From contig OZ244043.1 in NCBI GenBank assembly GCA_965215215.1, positions 4,092,001 through 4,156,000 of the forward strand: a stretch of DNA of 64,000 nucleotides, in the 5' to 3' direction. The position numbers and the translations under genes were made by a program. The notes beneath the pieces are model-generated. The model did not search any database and was not told the DNA's origin. It saw only the letters and a program-made list of their open reading frames with translations. How positions within the stretch are numbered: position 1 is the stretch's first letter; each line of letters opens with the position of its first letter. Below are positions 16,349 through 24,612 of the stretch, piece after piece. The DNA is from CALDTK01 sp965215215 (GTDB lineage Bacteria > Bacteroidota > Bacteroidia > Chitinophagales > Saprospiraceae).

Positions 16349-17446
16349 ATGGCGCTTCAGTGTGGTATCGTTGGTTTGCCCAACGTCGGTAAGTCTACCC
16401 TTTTCAACGCCCTGACGGCGGGCAAAGCGCTCGCGGCGAACTACCCGTTCGCGACCAAGGATCCGAACGTGGGCGTGATCACGGTACCCGATCGACGACT
16501 CGACGCGCTTACGGAGTGGGTGACGCCGCAAAAAACGGTACCGACGACGATCGAGATCGTCGACATCGCGGGCCTCATCAAAGGGGCGTCGCAGGGGGAA
16601 GGGCTCGGTAATCAGTTCCTCGCCAATATTCGAGAAGTGAATGCGATCGTGCACGTGGTACGCTGCTTCGACGACGATAACGTGGTGCACGTCGACGGCT
16701 CGGTGGACCCGTTGCGCGATAAAGAGATTATCGATACCGAGCTGATCTTCAAAGACCTGGAGACGATCGACAAACGCCTCGACAAGTACGGGAAGGCGGC
16801 CAAAACGGGCAAGAAAGAAGAGGTTGCCCTTTTCGAGCTGGCCAAATCGCTCAAGGTCCACCTCGAGGCCGCTAAGCCGGCCCGCTCCTTCCCGAAAGAC
16901 GAGGCGCAGCAGGCCTGGCTAGACGAGCTTTTCCTGCTCACGAGCAAGCCCGTGCTCTACGTGTGCAACGTGGACGAAAACTCCGTCAAGGCCGGTAATG
17001 CCTACACCGAGCGTTTTCGCGCATCTGTAGCCGAGGAGCCGGCCGAAGTCATTCTCGTCTGCGCGAACATCGAGGCCGAAATCATCCAGCTCGAAGATCC
17101 GGAGGAGCGCGAGCTCTTCCTCGAGGAGATGGGCCTCGCCGAGCCGGGGGTAAACCGCCTCATTCAGGCGAGCTACCGGCTCCTCGACCTCATCACCTAC
17201 TTCACCGCCGGCGAGAAGGAGGTGCGCGCCTGGACGATCTCACGCGGCACGAAGGCCCCCGGCGCGGCGGGCGTGATCCACTCCGACTTCGAGCGGGGCT
17301 TCATCCGCGCGGAGGTGATCCACTTCGCCGATTACGTGCAGTACGAGTCCGAAGCCGCCGTGAAAACGGCCGGCAAGATGGGCGTCGAGGGTAAGGAGTA
17401 CGTGGTAGAGGATGGCGACGTGATGCACTTTCGCTTCAACGTTTGA
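16349..17446 (+). CDS. ychF: Redox-regulated ATPase/GTPase YchF
   Basis: 365 residues from ATG 16349. The Obg-family G domain has G1 GLPNVGKST, DIAGLIKGASQGEGLGN as G3, and NVDEN in place of a canonical NKxD, as expected of this ATP-preferring family; a coiled-coil insert and the C-terminal TGS domain (ending AKMGVEGKEYVVEDGDVMHFRF-type residues) complete it. YchF binds ribosomes and affects oxidative stress responses. Its stop codon overlaps the ATG of the pseudouridine synthase gene (TGATG), so the two ribosome-related genes are co-translated. Confidence 0.95.
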   Translation: MALQCGIVGLPNVGKSTLFNALTAGKALAANYPFATKDPNVGVITVPDRRLDALTEWVTPQKTVPTTIEIVDIAGLIKGASQGEGLGNQFLANIREVNAIVHVVRCFDDDNVVHVDGSVDPLRDKEIIDTELIFKDLETIDKRLDKYGKAAKTGKKEEVALFELAKSLKVHLEAAKPARSFPKDEAQQAWLDELFLLTSKPVLYVCNVDENSVKAGNAYTERFRASVAEEPAEVILVCANIEAEIIQLEDPEERELFLEEMGLAEPGVNRLIQASYRLLDLITYFTAGEKEVRAWTISRGTKAPGAAGVIHSDFERGFIRAEVIHFADYVQYESEAAVKTAGKMGVEGKEYVVEDGDVMHFRFNV

Positions 17447-18012
17447 TGCTCCCGGCACCGGGGCGGCAGCTCGTCTTACTTCACAAGCCTTACGGCGTCC
17501 TCTCGCAGTTCACGCCCGATCACCCCGGCCAGCGAACGCTCGCGGAGTTCGGATTGCCCCCCTCGGTCTACCCCGTTGGCCGCCTCGATCGCGATAGCGA
17601 GGGCTTACTGCTGCTCACCGACGATAACGCACTGAAGACACGCCTACTCGATCCGCGCTCGCGAACGACCAAAACCTACGCGGCGCAGGTCGAGGGTATT
17701 CCCACGGAATCAGCCCTCGAGCGGCTTCGCCGAGGCGTGAGCTTTCGCATTAGCGGTAAGGGCTACGTGAGTCGACCCGCCACGGCCTCCTCGATACCGG
17801 ATCCGGTGTTCCCGCCCCGCAAACCCCCGGTCCGCTTCCGCAAAACCGTACCCGACGCCTGGCTCGAGCTATCGATCACCGAAGGCAAAAATCGGCAGGT
17901 ACGGCGTATGTGTGCGGCGGTCGGCTTGCCCGTGCTGCGTTTGGTGCGCACCCGCGTTGGCCCCTACGAGTTAGTCGACCTCGCCCCGGGAACCTGGCGT
18001 AGCCTCACCTGA
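17446..18012 (+). CDS. Pseudouridine synthase of the RsuA/RluE type
   Basis: 188 residues from ATG 17446. The catalytic motif VGRLDRDSEGLLLLT contains the conserved Asp; LHKPYGVLSQF and EGKNRQVRRMCAAVG are the other RsuA/RluB/E/F motifs. No S4 RNA-binding domain is present, as in RluE, so a 23S rRNA target like U2457 is likely. It overlaps ychF and ends 1 base before the convergent membrane-protein gene. A truncated 14-mer variant lies at 17834-17846. Confidence 0.9.
   Translation: MLPAPGRQLVLLHKPYGVLSQFTPDHPGQRTLAEFGLPPSVYPVGRLDRDSEGLLLLTDDNALKTRLLDPRSRTTKTYAAQVEGIPTESALERLRRGVSFRISGKGYVSRPATASSIPDPVFPPRKPPVRFRKTVPDAWLELSITEGKNRQVRRMCAAVGLPVLRLVRTRVGPYELVDLAPGTWRSLT
17834..17846 (-). repeat. 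13-base variant of the interspersed element
   Basis: GTTTTGCGGAAGC, antisense in the pseudouridine synthase gene (RFRKT). Confidence 0.75.
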
Positions 18013-18013
18013 G

Positions 18014-18388
18014 TTACCGGACCAGGTCGCCCGCGATCCGCGCCGCGAACGCCAGGGCGATCCCGACCGTGAAGCTCGCGAGTGAGCCGATGAGGTAGTA
18101 CTCCGTACGGCGGTGCGTTTCGCCGTCGCTGATGTCGCCGAAGCGAAACACCGATTTCGCCGTAAGCAAAAAACCCACCCCGGTGAGGGCGTCGGCGAAG
18201 ATGAACAGGAGGATGAGGAAGCGCTCGAGCCGGCCGATCAGCAGGCCGGCGTGCGGCAATCCGTGGTCTTCTACCCGGAGTTCCTCGGTGAACTCGGTGA
18301 CCGCTTGCTTCACGATCCAGGGGCCGACCCAGTGGCTGATCGCCGCTGCGAGCGCGAAGACGCCCGCTTGAATGAGCGCTTCCGTCAC
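18014..18388 (-). CDS. Small membrane protein resembling the C-terminal half of DUF3307 proteins
   Basis: 124 residues starting at GTG 18388, overlapping the satD stop (GTGA). Three hydrophobic segments are separated by LERFLILLFIF, GFLLTAKSVFRF and TEYYLIGSLASF, a pattern I associate with the C-terminal half of DUF3307 membrane proteins that often accompany SatD. The N-terminal DUF3307 half is absent, so this is either a shortened family member or a split remnant. It is co-transcribed with satD; molecular function unknown. Confidence 0.65.
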   Translation of the reverse strand: MTEALIQAGVFALAAAISHWVGPWIVKQAVTEFTEELRVEDHGLPHAGLLIGRLERFLILLFIFADALTGVGFLLTAKSVFRFGDISDGETHRRTEYYLIGSLASFTVGIALAFAARIAGDLVR

Positions 18389-19023
18389 GGGACCAACTTT
18401 GGCTCGCCCTGTACCCTGAATCGTTCGATCGCACGAGCGTGTACACCGACGTGCGCGGCGTTCAGGTGCTGACTGACGGTGGATTTGGCCAACCCGAACC
18501 GCTTAGCCAGGGCTTCTACCGTCGGAGGCGCCCCCGCACCGGGTTTTAACGCGCCGTACAGCACCTCGCACTGTCGCTGCGTAGTGGACTTCAGTAGGGC
18601 GTCCGCGTAGTCGCTCGCCGTGATCCAGGCCGCGAGTCCCCGGTCCGTAGCGTCGGCGAACACCCGGAAGGTCGAGCCGAGCGCCTTCATGCTCGCCAGC
18701 CCGCGGCCGGCCAGTTCGTAAACCCGCCCGCTGCGGGCACCCAACTTCCGGCGATGCGTTGTGTCGGGTTCGCCGACGGCGAAGGCGATTCTAGCACCGT
18801 GATCGTCTGCCATACGCATGCGTAGATAAGCAAGCAGCGCCACCGACCACCCGTACTCCCCCGCGCACTGAGCCTGGAAGCTGTCCCCCTGCGAGACGAC
18901 GATCTCGAAGTCCGTCGCCTTCCCTAAATCCCTAGACAATCGATCTATTGCGGTCTCGAACCCTGCCGTTGTCCAAGTCGACGACGTTGAAGCGACGAGG
19001 TCACCACTCAAATAGCAAATCAT
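18385..19023 (-). CDS. SatD family protein with C-terminal helix-turn-helix
   Basis: 212 residues from ATG 19023. The N-terminal SatD-like region (MICYLSGDLVAST, VVSQGDSFQAQ, RMRMADDHGARIAFAVGEPD) is followed by a winged or HTH DNA-binding segment near residues 170-195 (TVEALAKRFGLAKSTVSQHL). SatD was named for an acid-tolerance locus in streptococci; its biochemistry is not settled. The start codon abuts the first of two identical palindromes, so self-regulation through its own HTH is plausible. Its partner membrane protein is translationally coupled downstream. Confidence 0.75.
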   Translation of the reverse strand: MICYLSGDLVASTSSTWTTAGFETAIDRLSRDLGKATDFEIVVSQGDSFQAQCAGEYGWSVALLAYLRMRMADDHGARIAFAVGEPDTTHRRKLGARSGRVYELAGRGLASMKALGSTFRVFADATDRGLAAWITASDYADALLKSTTQRQCEVLYGALKPGAGAPPTVEALAKRFGLAKSTVSQHLNAAHVGVHARAIERFRVQGEPKLVP

Positions 19024-19072
19024 GTTCGGTAAATATACCGAACTTTTGATTGTTTCGGTAAATATACCGAAC
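19024..19072. promoter_or_regulatory. Two identical palindromic operators upstream of satD
   Basis: Two copies of TTCGGTAAATATACCGAA, at 19025-19042 and 19054-19071, lie 29 bases apart, almost three helical turns. Each is a 7-bp inverted repeat (TTCGGTA/TACCGAA) around AATA. The proximal copy touches the satD ATG. Read on the minus strand each contains TATATTTA, seven of eight positions of the TAnnTTTG -10-like box of this phylum, so a bound protein would block RNA polymerase. The HTH of SatD is the obvious candidate ligand, by inference only. Confidence 0.8.
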
Positions 19073-19076
19073 AAAC

Positions 19077-20063
<987 letters not shown>

Positions 20064-20073
20064 GCGGAAAGGT

Positions 20074-20087
20074 GTTTTAGCGAAAGC
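20074..20087 (+). repeat. Interspersed 14-mer, copy 7
   Basis: GTTTTAGCGAAAGC, next base G. Non-coding, 11 bases upstream of the pdhB start on the opposite strand. Confidence 0.9.
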
Positions 20088-20211
20088 GGCGAAGTTATGC
20101 TTCGGAGCTCAGCATACTAAGGTCGCTTAGGTACAGTTGTTGAATAGATTGCGGGTAGAACGCAAACACTACGGTATGGCTACCTTTAGCATCCGTTACT
20201 ACGTTACCGAT

Positions 20212-20349
20212 ATGATTGATTCGACCAAGCGCCTCTTCTACGCCCTCGCCCTGCTCGTAACCGTGGTGAGCGCGACGGCGTGTCAGCGGGGGTACGGATG
20301 CCCGAACAACTTCTCCGTGGCCGTGGAGCAACCTAGTGACGCCAAGTAG
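20212..20349 (+). CDS. Small putative lipoprotein
   Basis: 45 residues from ATG 20212. A basic start, a hydrophobic stretch and a lipobox-like ending VVSATAC predict a lipoprotein with a mature part of only about 25 residues (CQRGYGCPNNFSVAV). An upstream in-frame start at 20137 would place charged residues before the signal and is less likely. It precedes ytxJ by 13 bases on the same strand. No family recognised. Confidence 0.55.
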   Translation: MIDSTKRLFYALALLVTVVSATACQRGYGCPNNFSVAVEQPSDAK

Positions 20350-20362
20350 GTTGGTGTAGCCA

Positions 20363-20695
20363 ATGACCGCCCACCCGCTTTCCAGTACGCTGGACGTAGA
20401 CGCCCTCGCCGAGGCCTCGTTCGACCAGCCGCAGATTATCTTCAAGCACTCGATCACTTGCTCCATCAGCGCGATGGCCAAGTCGAGGGTCGACCGTGCC
20501 CTGCGCGGCGACAAGCTCACGCAGCCGGTGCACGTACTGGATCTGCTCCGGCACCGCGACGTTTCGGACTACATCGCCACGAAGTTCGGCGTGCGGCACG
20601 AGAGCCCGCAGTTGATCGTCGTCGACCGCGGCGAGCCGGCGTACGTAGCCACGCACCTCGACATCGATCCGGCCGCGCTAGCGCCCGTTAAGTAG
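20363..20695 (+). CDS. ytxJ: Bacillithiol-system redox-active protein YtxJ
   Basis: 110 residues. The segment IIFKHSITCSISAMAKSRVD is the hallmark of YtxJ, a monothiol thioredoxin-fold protein with one active cysteine in the CxxS setting. In bacillithiol producers, including many Bacteroidota, it is thought to act as a bacilliredoxin-like reductant of mixed disulphides. The mnmD GTG follows the stop codon directly with no spacer. Confidence 0.88.
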   Translation: MTAHPLSSTLDVDALAEASFDQPQIIFKHSITCSISAMAKSRVDRALRGDKLTQPVHVLDLLRHRDVSDYIATKFGVRHESPQLIVVDRGEPAYVATHLDIDPAALAPVK

Positions 20696-21379
20696 GTGCC
20701 CGCAACGAGCGAGCCGCGGGTCTTCGAGACCGAGGACGGCTCCCGCTCGCTGTACAGCGAGCGATTTGGGGTGAGCTACCACAGCAAATTCGGGGCGCTG
20801 CGGGAGACGGAGCATATCTTCATTCAGTACGGGCTGCTCGACCAGGCGAAACGTCTCGACGCGATACGCGTCCTGGAGGTCGGCTACGGTACCGGACTCA
20901 ACTGCCTGGCTACCCTCCGCGCGGTGCAGCGTGGCGCGTTTAGCGTCAGCTACCTCGGGCTCGACCCCGAGCCCCCCGCGGCTAAGCTCACGGCGGCGCT
21001 GGACTACCCCGGCACCCTCGAACTCACCGCGGAGGAGCTAAGGCTCGCGCGACGTCTGGTGGACACGCCGTGGGATGTTTCCGAACGGCTTTCGCCAAAA
21101 CTGACCGTGGAAAAACGGCGTCAGCGCCTCGAAGACTTCCACGCGACCGGGGGCTACGACCTCGTCTACTTCGACGCCTTCGCGCCCGAAGCGCAGCCGG
21201 AGTTGTGGACGCTCGATGTATTTAAAACGGTGTACGGCAGCCTCGAATCCGGCGGCACGTTGGTGACCTACTGCGCCAAGGGGCAGGTGAAGCGCGATTT
21301 GCGCTCGGCCGGATTTACGGTGGAGCGACTGAGCGGCCCACCCGGTAAACGAGAAATCACGCGGGCGAGGAAAGCGTAG
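20696..21379 (+). CDS. mnmD: tRNA 5-methylaminomethyl-2-thiouridine methyltransferase, MnmD
   Basis: 227 residues from GTG 20696, directly after the ytxJ stop. SAM-binding loop VLEVGYGTGLNCLATL, and DLVYFDAFAPEAQPELW with GTLVTYCAKGQVKRDL, the MnmC2/MnmD signatures. No C-terminal FAD (MnmC1) domain, as is normal for stand-alone MnmD in this phylum. It methylates the wobble uridine intermediate at tRNA position 34. An interspersed 14-mer at 21088-21101 encodes LSPKLT. Confidence 0.9.
   Translation: MPATSEPRVFETEDGSRSLYSERFGVSYHSKFGALRETEHIFIQYGLLDQAKRLDAIRVLEVGYGTGLNCLATLRAVQRGAFSVSYLGLDPEPPAAKLTAALDYPGTLELTAEELRLARRLVDTPWDVSERLSPKLTVEKRRQRLEDFHATGGYDLVYFDAFAPEAQPELWTLDVFKTVYGSLESGGTLVTYCAKGQVKRDLRSAGFTVERLSGPPGKREITRARKA
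21088..21101 (-). repeat. Interspersed 14-mer, copy 8
   Basis: GTTTTGGCGAAAGC, next base C. Antisense within mnmD. Confidence 0.9.
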
Positions 21380-21407
21380 GGCGCGCCGCCCAGTTACATT
21401 AGCCCGC

Positions 21408-22712
21408 ATGCGCTTAGCCCTGCACTGGCAAATCTTGATTGGTATGGCGGCCGGGGTCGGCTTCGGCCTGCTGGCGGCATCGCTGGGCTGGAGTGGATTC
21501 GTGACCGACTGGGTGAAACCCTTCGGTACCATCTTCATCAACCTGCTCAAGCTGATTGCGGTGCCGCTGATCGTGGCTTCGCTCATTAAAGGGGTAAGCG
21601 ACCTGCGCGATCTGAGTAGTCTCTCGGCGATGGGCGGGCGTACGATCGGACTTTACCTCCTCACCACGGTGCTCGCCGTGTCGATAGGCTTGGTGACGGT
21701 CAACGTAATTAAGCCCGGCAAGCTCATCACCGAGGAGACGCGCAACGAGCTCTCGAATCAGTTCGCCGGCGACGCGGCGCAGAAGCAGGAGCAGGCTACC
21801 GCCCAGCGGGAATCCGGTCCGCTGCAGGCCCTGGTCGACATCGTGCCGGACAACATCATCTCGGCTACGAGCGACAATGCCCGGATGCTGCAAGTGATTT
21901 TCTTCGTGATCTTTTTTGGGATTGGCCTAATCCTAATCGAGCCCGAAAAGGCGGCACCGGTAAAGGCATTCTTCGACGGGACGAACGACGTGATCCTGAA
22001 GCTCGTCGACCTGATCATGCTCGCCGCCCCCGTGGGTGTGTTCGCGCTACTGGCCTCGCTCGTCGTGGAGTCGCCGAGCGCGGATCTGTTCTACGCGCTG
22101 ATCGGTTACGCGGCCTGCGTGGTGATCGGACTGGGGCTCATGATCTTTCTCATCTACCCCCTGGTGGTACGCGCGCTCACGCCGCTGAGCTACGCGGATT
22201 TTTTCCGAGGGATGGGTCCGGCGCAGCTGCTCGCGTTCTCCACGAGCTCGAGTGCGGCCACGCTGCCGGTAACCCTCGAGCGCGTAACGGAGCACCTCGG
22301 CGTACGCGAGGAGGTCGCCAGCTTCGTGCTCCCCATCGGCGCGACCATCAACATGGACGGTACGAGTCTGTACCAGGCCGTGGCGGCCGTTTTCATCGCC
22401 CAGGCCTTCGGGCTCGAGCTGGGTCTCGGTGCGCAGCTCGGGATCATCGCTACGGCCACCCTGGCTTCGATCGGCTCGGCCGCCGTCCCGGGGGCCGGCA
22501 TGGTGATGCTGGTGATCGTTTTAGCGCAAGCGGGTATCCCCGAGGCGGGCATCGCGCTCATCTTCGCCGTAGACCGCCCGCTCGACATGTGTCGGACGGT
22601 AGCCAACGTGAGCGGGGACGCCACCGTGGCTACCGTGGTGGCTAAAAGCCTCGGGAAGCTCGGGGGCACCCGCCGCAAGGATTGGGACGATAACTACCCG
22701 TCGGTAGCCTAG
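21408..22712 (+). CDS. Dicarboxylate/amino acid:cation symporter (DAACS family)
   Basis: 434 residues with about eight transmembrane helices. The serine-rich re-entrant loop STSSSAATLPVTLE, the substrate/ion motif NMDGTSLYQ and the second re-entrant region SIGSAAVPGAGMVML are those of GltP/GltPh. It takes up glutamate, aspartate or C4-dicarboxylates with Na+ or H+; which cannot be told from sequence. A moderately long insert (residues about 105-145, charged) sits between early helices. Monocistronic by spacing, though the next gene starts 11 bases later. Confidence 0.92.
   Translation: MRLALHWQILIGMAAGVGFGLLAASLGWSGFVTDWVKPFGTIFINLLKLIAVPLIVASLIKGVSDLRDLSSLSAMGGRTIGLYLLTTVLAVSIGLVTVNVIKPGKLITEETRNELSNQFAGDAAQKQEQATAQRESGPLQALVDIVPDNIISATSDNARMLQVIFFVIFFGIGLILIEPEKAAPVKAFFDGTNDVILKLVDLIMLAAPVGVFALLASLVVESPSADLFYALIGYAACVVIGLGLMIFLIYPLVVRALTPLSYADFFRGMGPAQLLAFSTSSSAATLPVTLERVTEHLGVREEVASFVLPIGATINMDGTSLYQAVAAVFIAQAFGLELGLGAQLGIIATATLASIGSAAVPGAGMVMLVIVLAQAGIPEAGIALIFAVDRPLDMCRTVANVSGDATVATVVAKSLGKLGGTRRKDWDDNYPSVA
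22518..22531 (+). repeat. Interspersed 14-mer, copy 9
   Basis: GTTTTAGCGCAAGC, next base G. Sense in the DAACS symporter gene, encoding VLAQA in a membrane helix. Confidence 0.9.
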
Positions 22713-22723
22713 CTAAGCGAATC

Positions 22724-23263
22724 ATGAGTACATCGACAGACCAACTCCTCGGACCCGGATCCCGCGTAAACCACCCGGAGCACGGGGTCGGCGTTATCGT
22801 TAGGCTACACGCCGCGGCCTACGACGTGAGCTTCGTCGATCTCGGGGTAAAGACCGTCGGCAAAACGTACACGGGGTGGGAGGTGATCGAGGGTGTAGCG
22901 CCCGACGAGCCGGTTACCTGGACCGATGCCGAACGTGGCCTACTCAAGGTGCTGCGCGCCTACTCGACCACCGGTGAAACCGTGGAGCTCGGCGGCAAGT
23001 GGGACGGAGGTACCCTGACGCTGACGCCCGGGGAGGCGGGGTTAAAATCTAAAGAGATACCAATAGAAGATTTCTTCCATAAAATCGTGATGGTACGCGA
23101 CCGCCTGCGGGTGATGGAGCAACGCGTGAACGCGAGTAAACTAACCGACGCGGAGAAGGTCGGGCTACAGCAGTACATCACGCGCATCTACGGGTCGTTG
23201 ACGAGTTTCAACGTGCTGTTCGCGCGCAAGGCGGATCAGTTTCGGGGCGCAAGTACCCGGTAG
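22724..23263 (+). CDS. Conserved-looking protein with N-terminal SH3-like (HxxHGVG) domain
   Basis: 179 residues, soluble. The start GSRVNHPEHGVGVIVRLHAAAYDVSFVDLG-type block resembles the small SH3/Tudor-like beta barrel that ends UvrD/Rep helicases and begins CarD-like proteins. The remainder is helical, with EDFFHKIVMVRDRLRVMEQRV and a C-terminal YGSLTSFNVLF segment. I do not recognise a named family. It follows the symporter by 11 bases and may be co-transcribed; nothing connects it to transport. Confidence 0.6.
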   Translation: MSTSTDQLLGPGSRVNHPEHGVGVIVRLHAAAYDVSFVDLGVKTVGKTYTGWEVIEGVAPDEPVTWTDAERGLLKVLRAYSTTGETVELGGKWDGGTLTLTPGEAGLKSKEIPIEDFFHKIVMVRDRLRVMEQRVNASKLTDAEKVGLQQYITRIYGSLTSFNVLFARKADQFRGASTR

Positions 23264-23313
23264 CGGCGGCCGGTCGGCGGGTTGGGGTGTTCAGTTACCT
23301 TACCCACGACCTT

Positions 23314-24612
23314 ATGAGGAAGCTAGTTTTCGGATGCTCGGTGTTACTGTCGGCGTGCATCGTCGTCAACACCAACTACACCAAGGTGCCCCCGGGACCG
23401 TGGCGAGGCGTGTTCTACCTCGACGGTCGGCAAACGAGTCAGGTGGAGCCCGACGAGGTCGCCGCCGACTTCAACCTAAACGAAGTGGCCCGGGGGGAGC
23501 TACCCATCAATATGGAGTTCAGCTACGCGCCGGATTCGTCCCTGCGGCTGGAGTTGATCAACGGGGAGGAGCGGATCGCGGTGAGCGACATCGAGTTCGA
23601 GCGCGACATGGCCACGGCCCGCGACACGCTCACCGTCCGCTTTCCGCTCAACGACAGCTACATCACGGCCTACCACGAGAGCGGCGTCATCGAGGGCTAC
23701 TACGTGGACGAAACCCGCGTCAACTACGAGATCCCCTTCGCCGCTTTCTTCGGTCAGGGCCACCGCTTCACCGAGCTGCGCAAAACCCCGTCGATCGACC
23801 TTTCGGGGCGCTGGGACGCCCGATTCTCGATCGAGGACTCCACGCAGCGCAGTCCGGCCATCGCCGAGTTCGCCCAGCGCGGCAACGACCTCACCGCGAC
23901 TTTTCTCACGCCGACGGGGGACTATCGCTACCTCGAGGGCACGGTTCAGGAGGATCGATTTTACCTATCTACGTTCGACGGATCGCACGTCTTTCTGTTC
24001 AGCGGCAAAGTGCAGGAGGACGGCTCGCTGCTGGGTCTGTTTCGATCGGGCACCCACTACCGGACCATCTGGTCGGCCACGCGGAACGAAGCCGCCCGAC
24101 TGCCCGCGGATTCGATCGACCAGTCGGGCGTTCGGGGAAAGCGAGTGGACCTGTCCGCCCTGCTGCCGAACGGCGAATCGTTGGCCGTGTCCGACCTGCC
24201 GGGCAGACTCAAGGTCGTAACCCTCATGGGCAGCTGGTGCCCCAACTGCAAGGACGAGGCAGTCTTCCTGGACAGCCTACGTCAAACGCTGCCGGGCGGC
24301 GACGTGTCGTTTTTGGGGCTCGCCTACGAACGCTTCGCGGATACGGCGAAGGCCGTGCGGGCGATCACTCGTTTCAGCGAGCGCCTCGACCTCGGCTTCC
24401 CGATCGCGCTGGCGGGTTACGCGGATCACAATCAGCGCCCGAGCCTACCGGGTATCCTGGAGCCCATCCCGTCCTACCCCACCTTGTTGGTCCTCGACGC
24501 TCAAAATCAAGTATTATCTATGCATACCGGTTTCACCGGCCCGGCGACGAGTACCTACGGAGATTTCACGAGGGCTTTCGCCAAAACCATCCAAGAACAG
24601 CTCGTGCAATGA
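23314..24612 (+). CDS. Lipoprotein with C-terminal TlpA-like thioredoxin domain
   Basis: 432 residues from ATG 23314. Lipobox SVLLSAC gives an N-terminal lipid anchor. Residues 25-270 are a beta-rich domain with no clear name; from about 280 a TlpA/ResA-like thioredoxin fold has the redox motif SWCPNCK at about C309-C312 and the cis-Pro segment PSYPTLLVLD. It likely reduces periplasmic or outer-membrane partner disulphides. The stop overlaps the ATG of the TIR-like fusion gene (ATGA). One 14-mer lies 25 bases before the stop. Confidence 0.85.
   Translation: MRKLVFGCSVLLSACIVVNTNYTKVPPGPWRGVFYLDGRQTSQVEPDEVAADFNLNEVARGELPINMEFSYAPDSSLRLELINGEERIAVSDIEFERDMATARDTLTVRFPLNDSYITAYHESGVIEGYYVDETRVNYEIPFAAFFGQGHRFTELRKTPSIDLSGRWDARFSIEDSTQRSPAIAEFAQRGNDLTATFLTPTGDYRYLEGTVQEDRFYLSTFDGSHVFLFSGKVQEDGSLLGLFRSGTHYRTIWSATRNEAARLPADSIDQSGVRGKRVDLSALLPNGESLAVSDLPGRLKVVTLMGSWCPNCKDEAVFLDSLRQTLPGGDVSFLGLAYERFADTAKAVRAITRFSERLDLGFPIALAGYADHNQRPSLPGILEPIPSYPTLLVLDAQNQVLSMHTGFTGPATSTYGDFTRAFAKTIQEQLVQ
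24574..24587 (-). repeat. Interspersed 14-mer, copy 10
   Basis: GTTTTGGCGAAAGC, next base C. Antisense near the 3' end of the TlpA-like gene (AFAKT). Confidence 0.9.

Noticed and set aside
23334..24608. Upstream extension of the TIR-like fusion frame through the TlpA-like gene
   Set aside because: The frame is open but Arg/Gly-rich there and out of phase with the real lipoprotein gene; the protein starts at ATG 24609.
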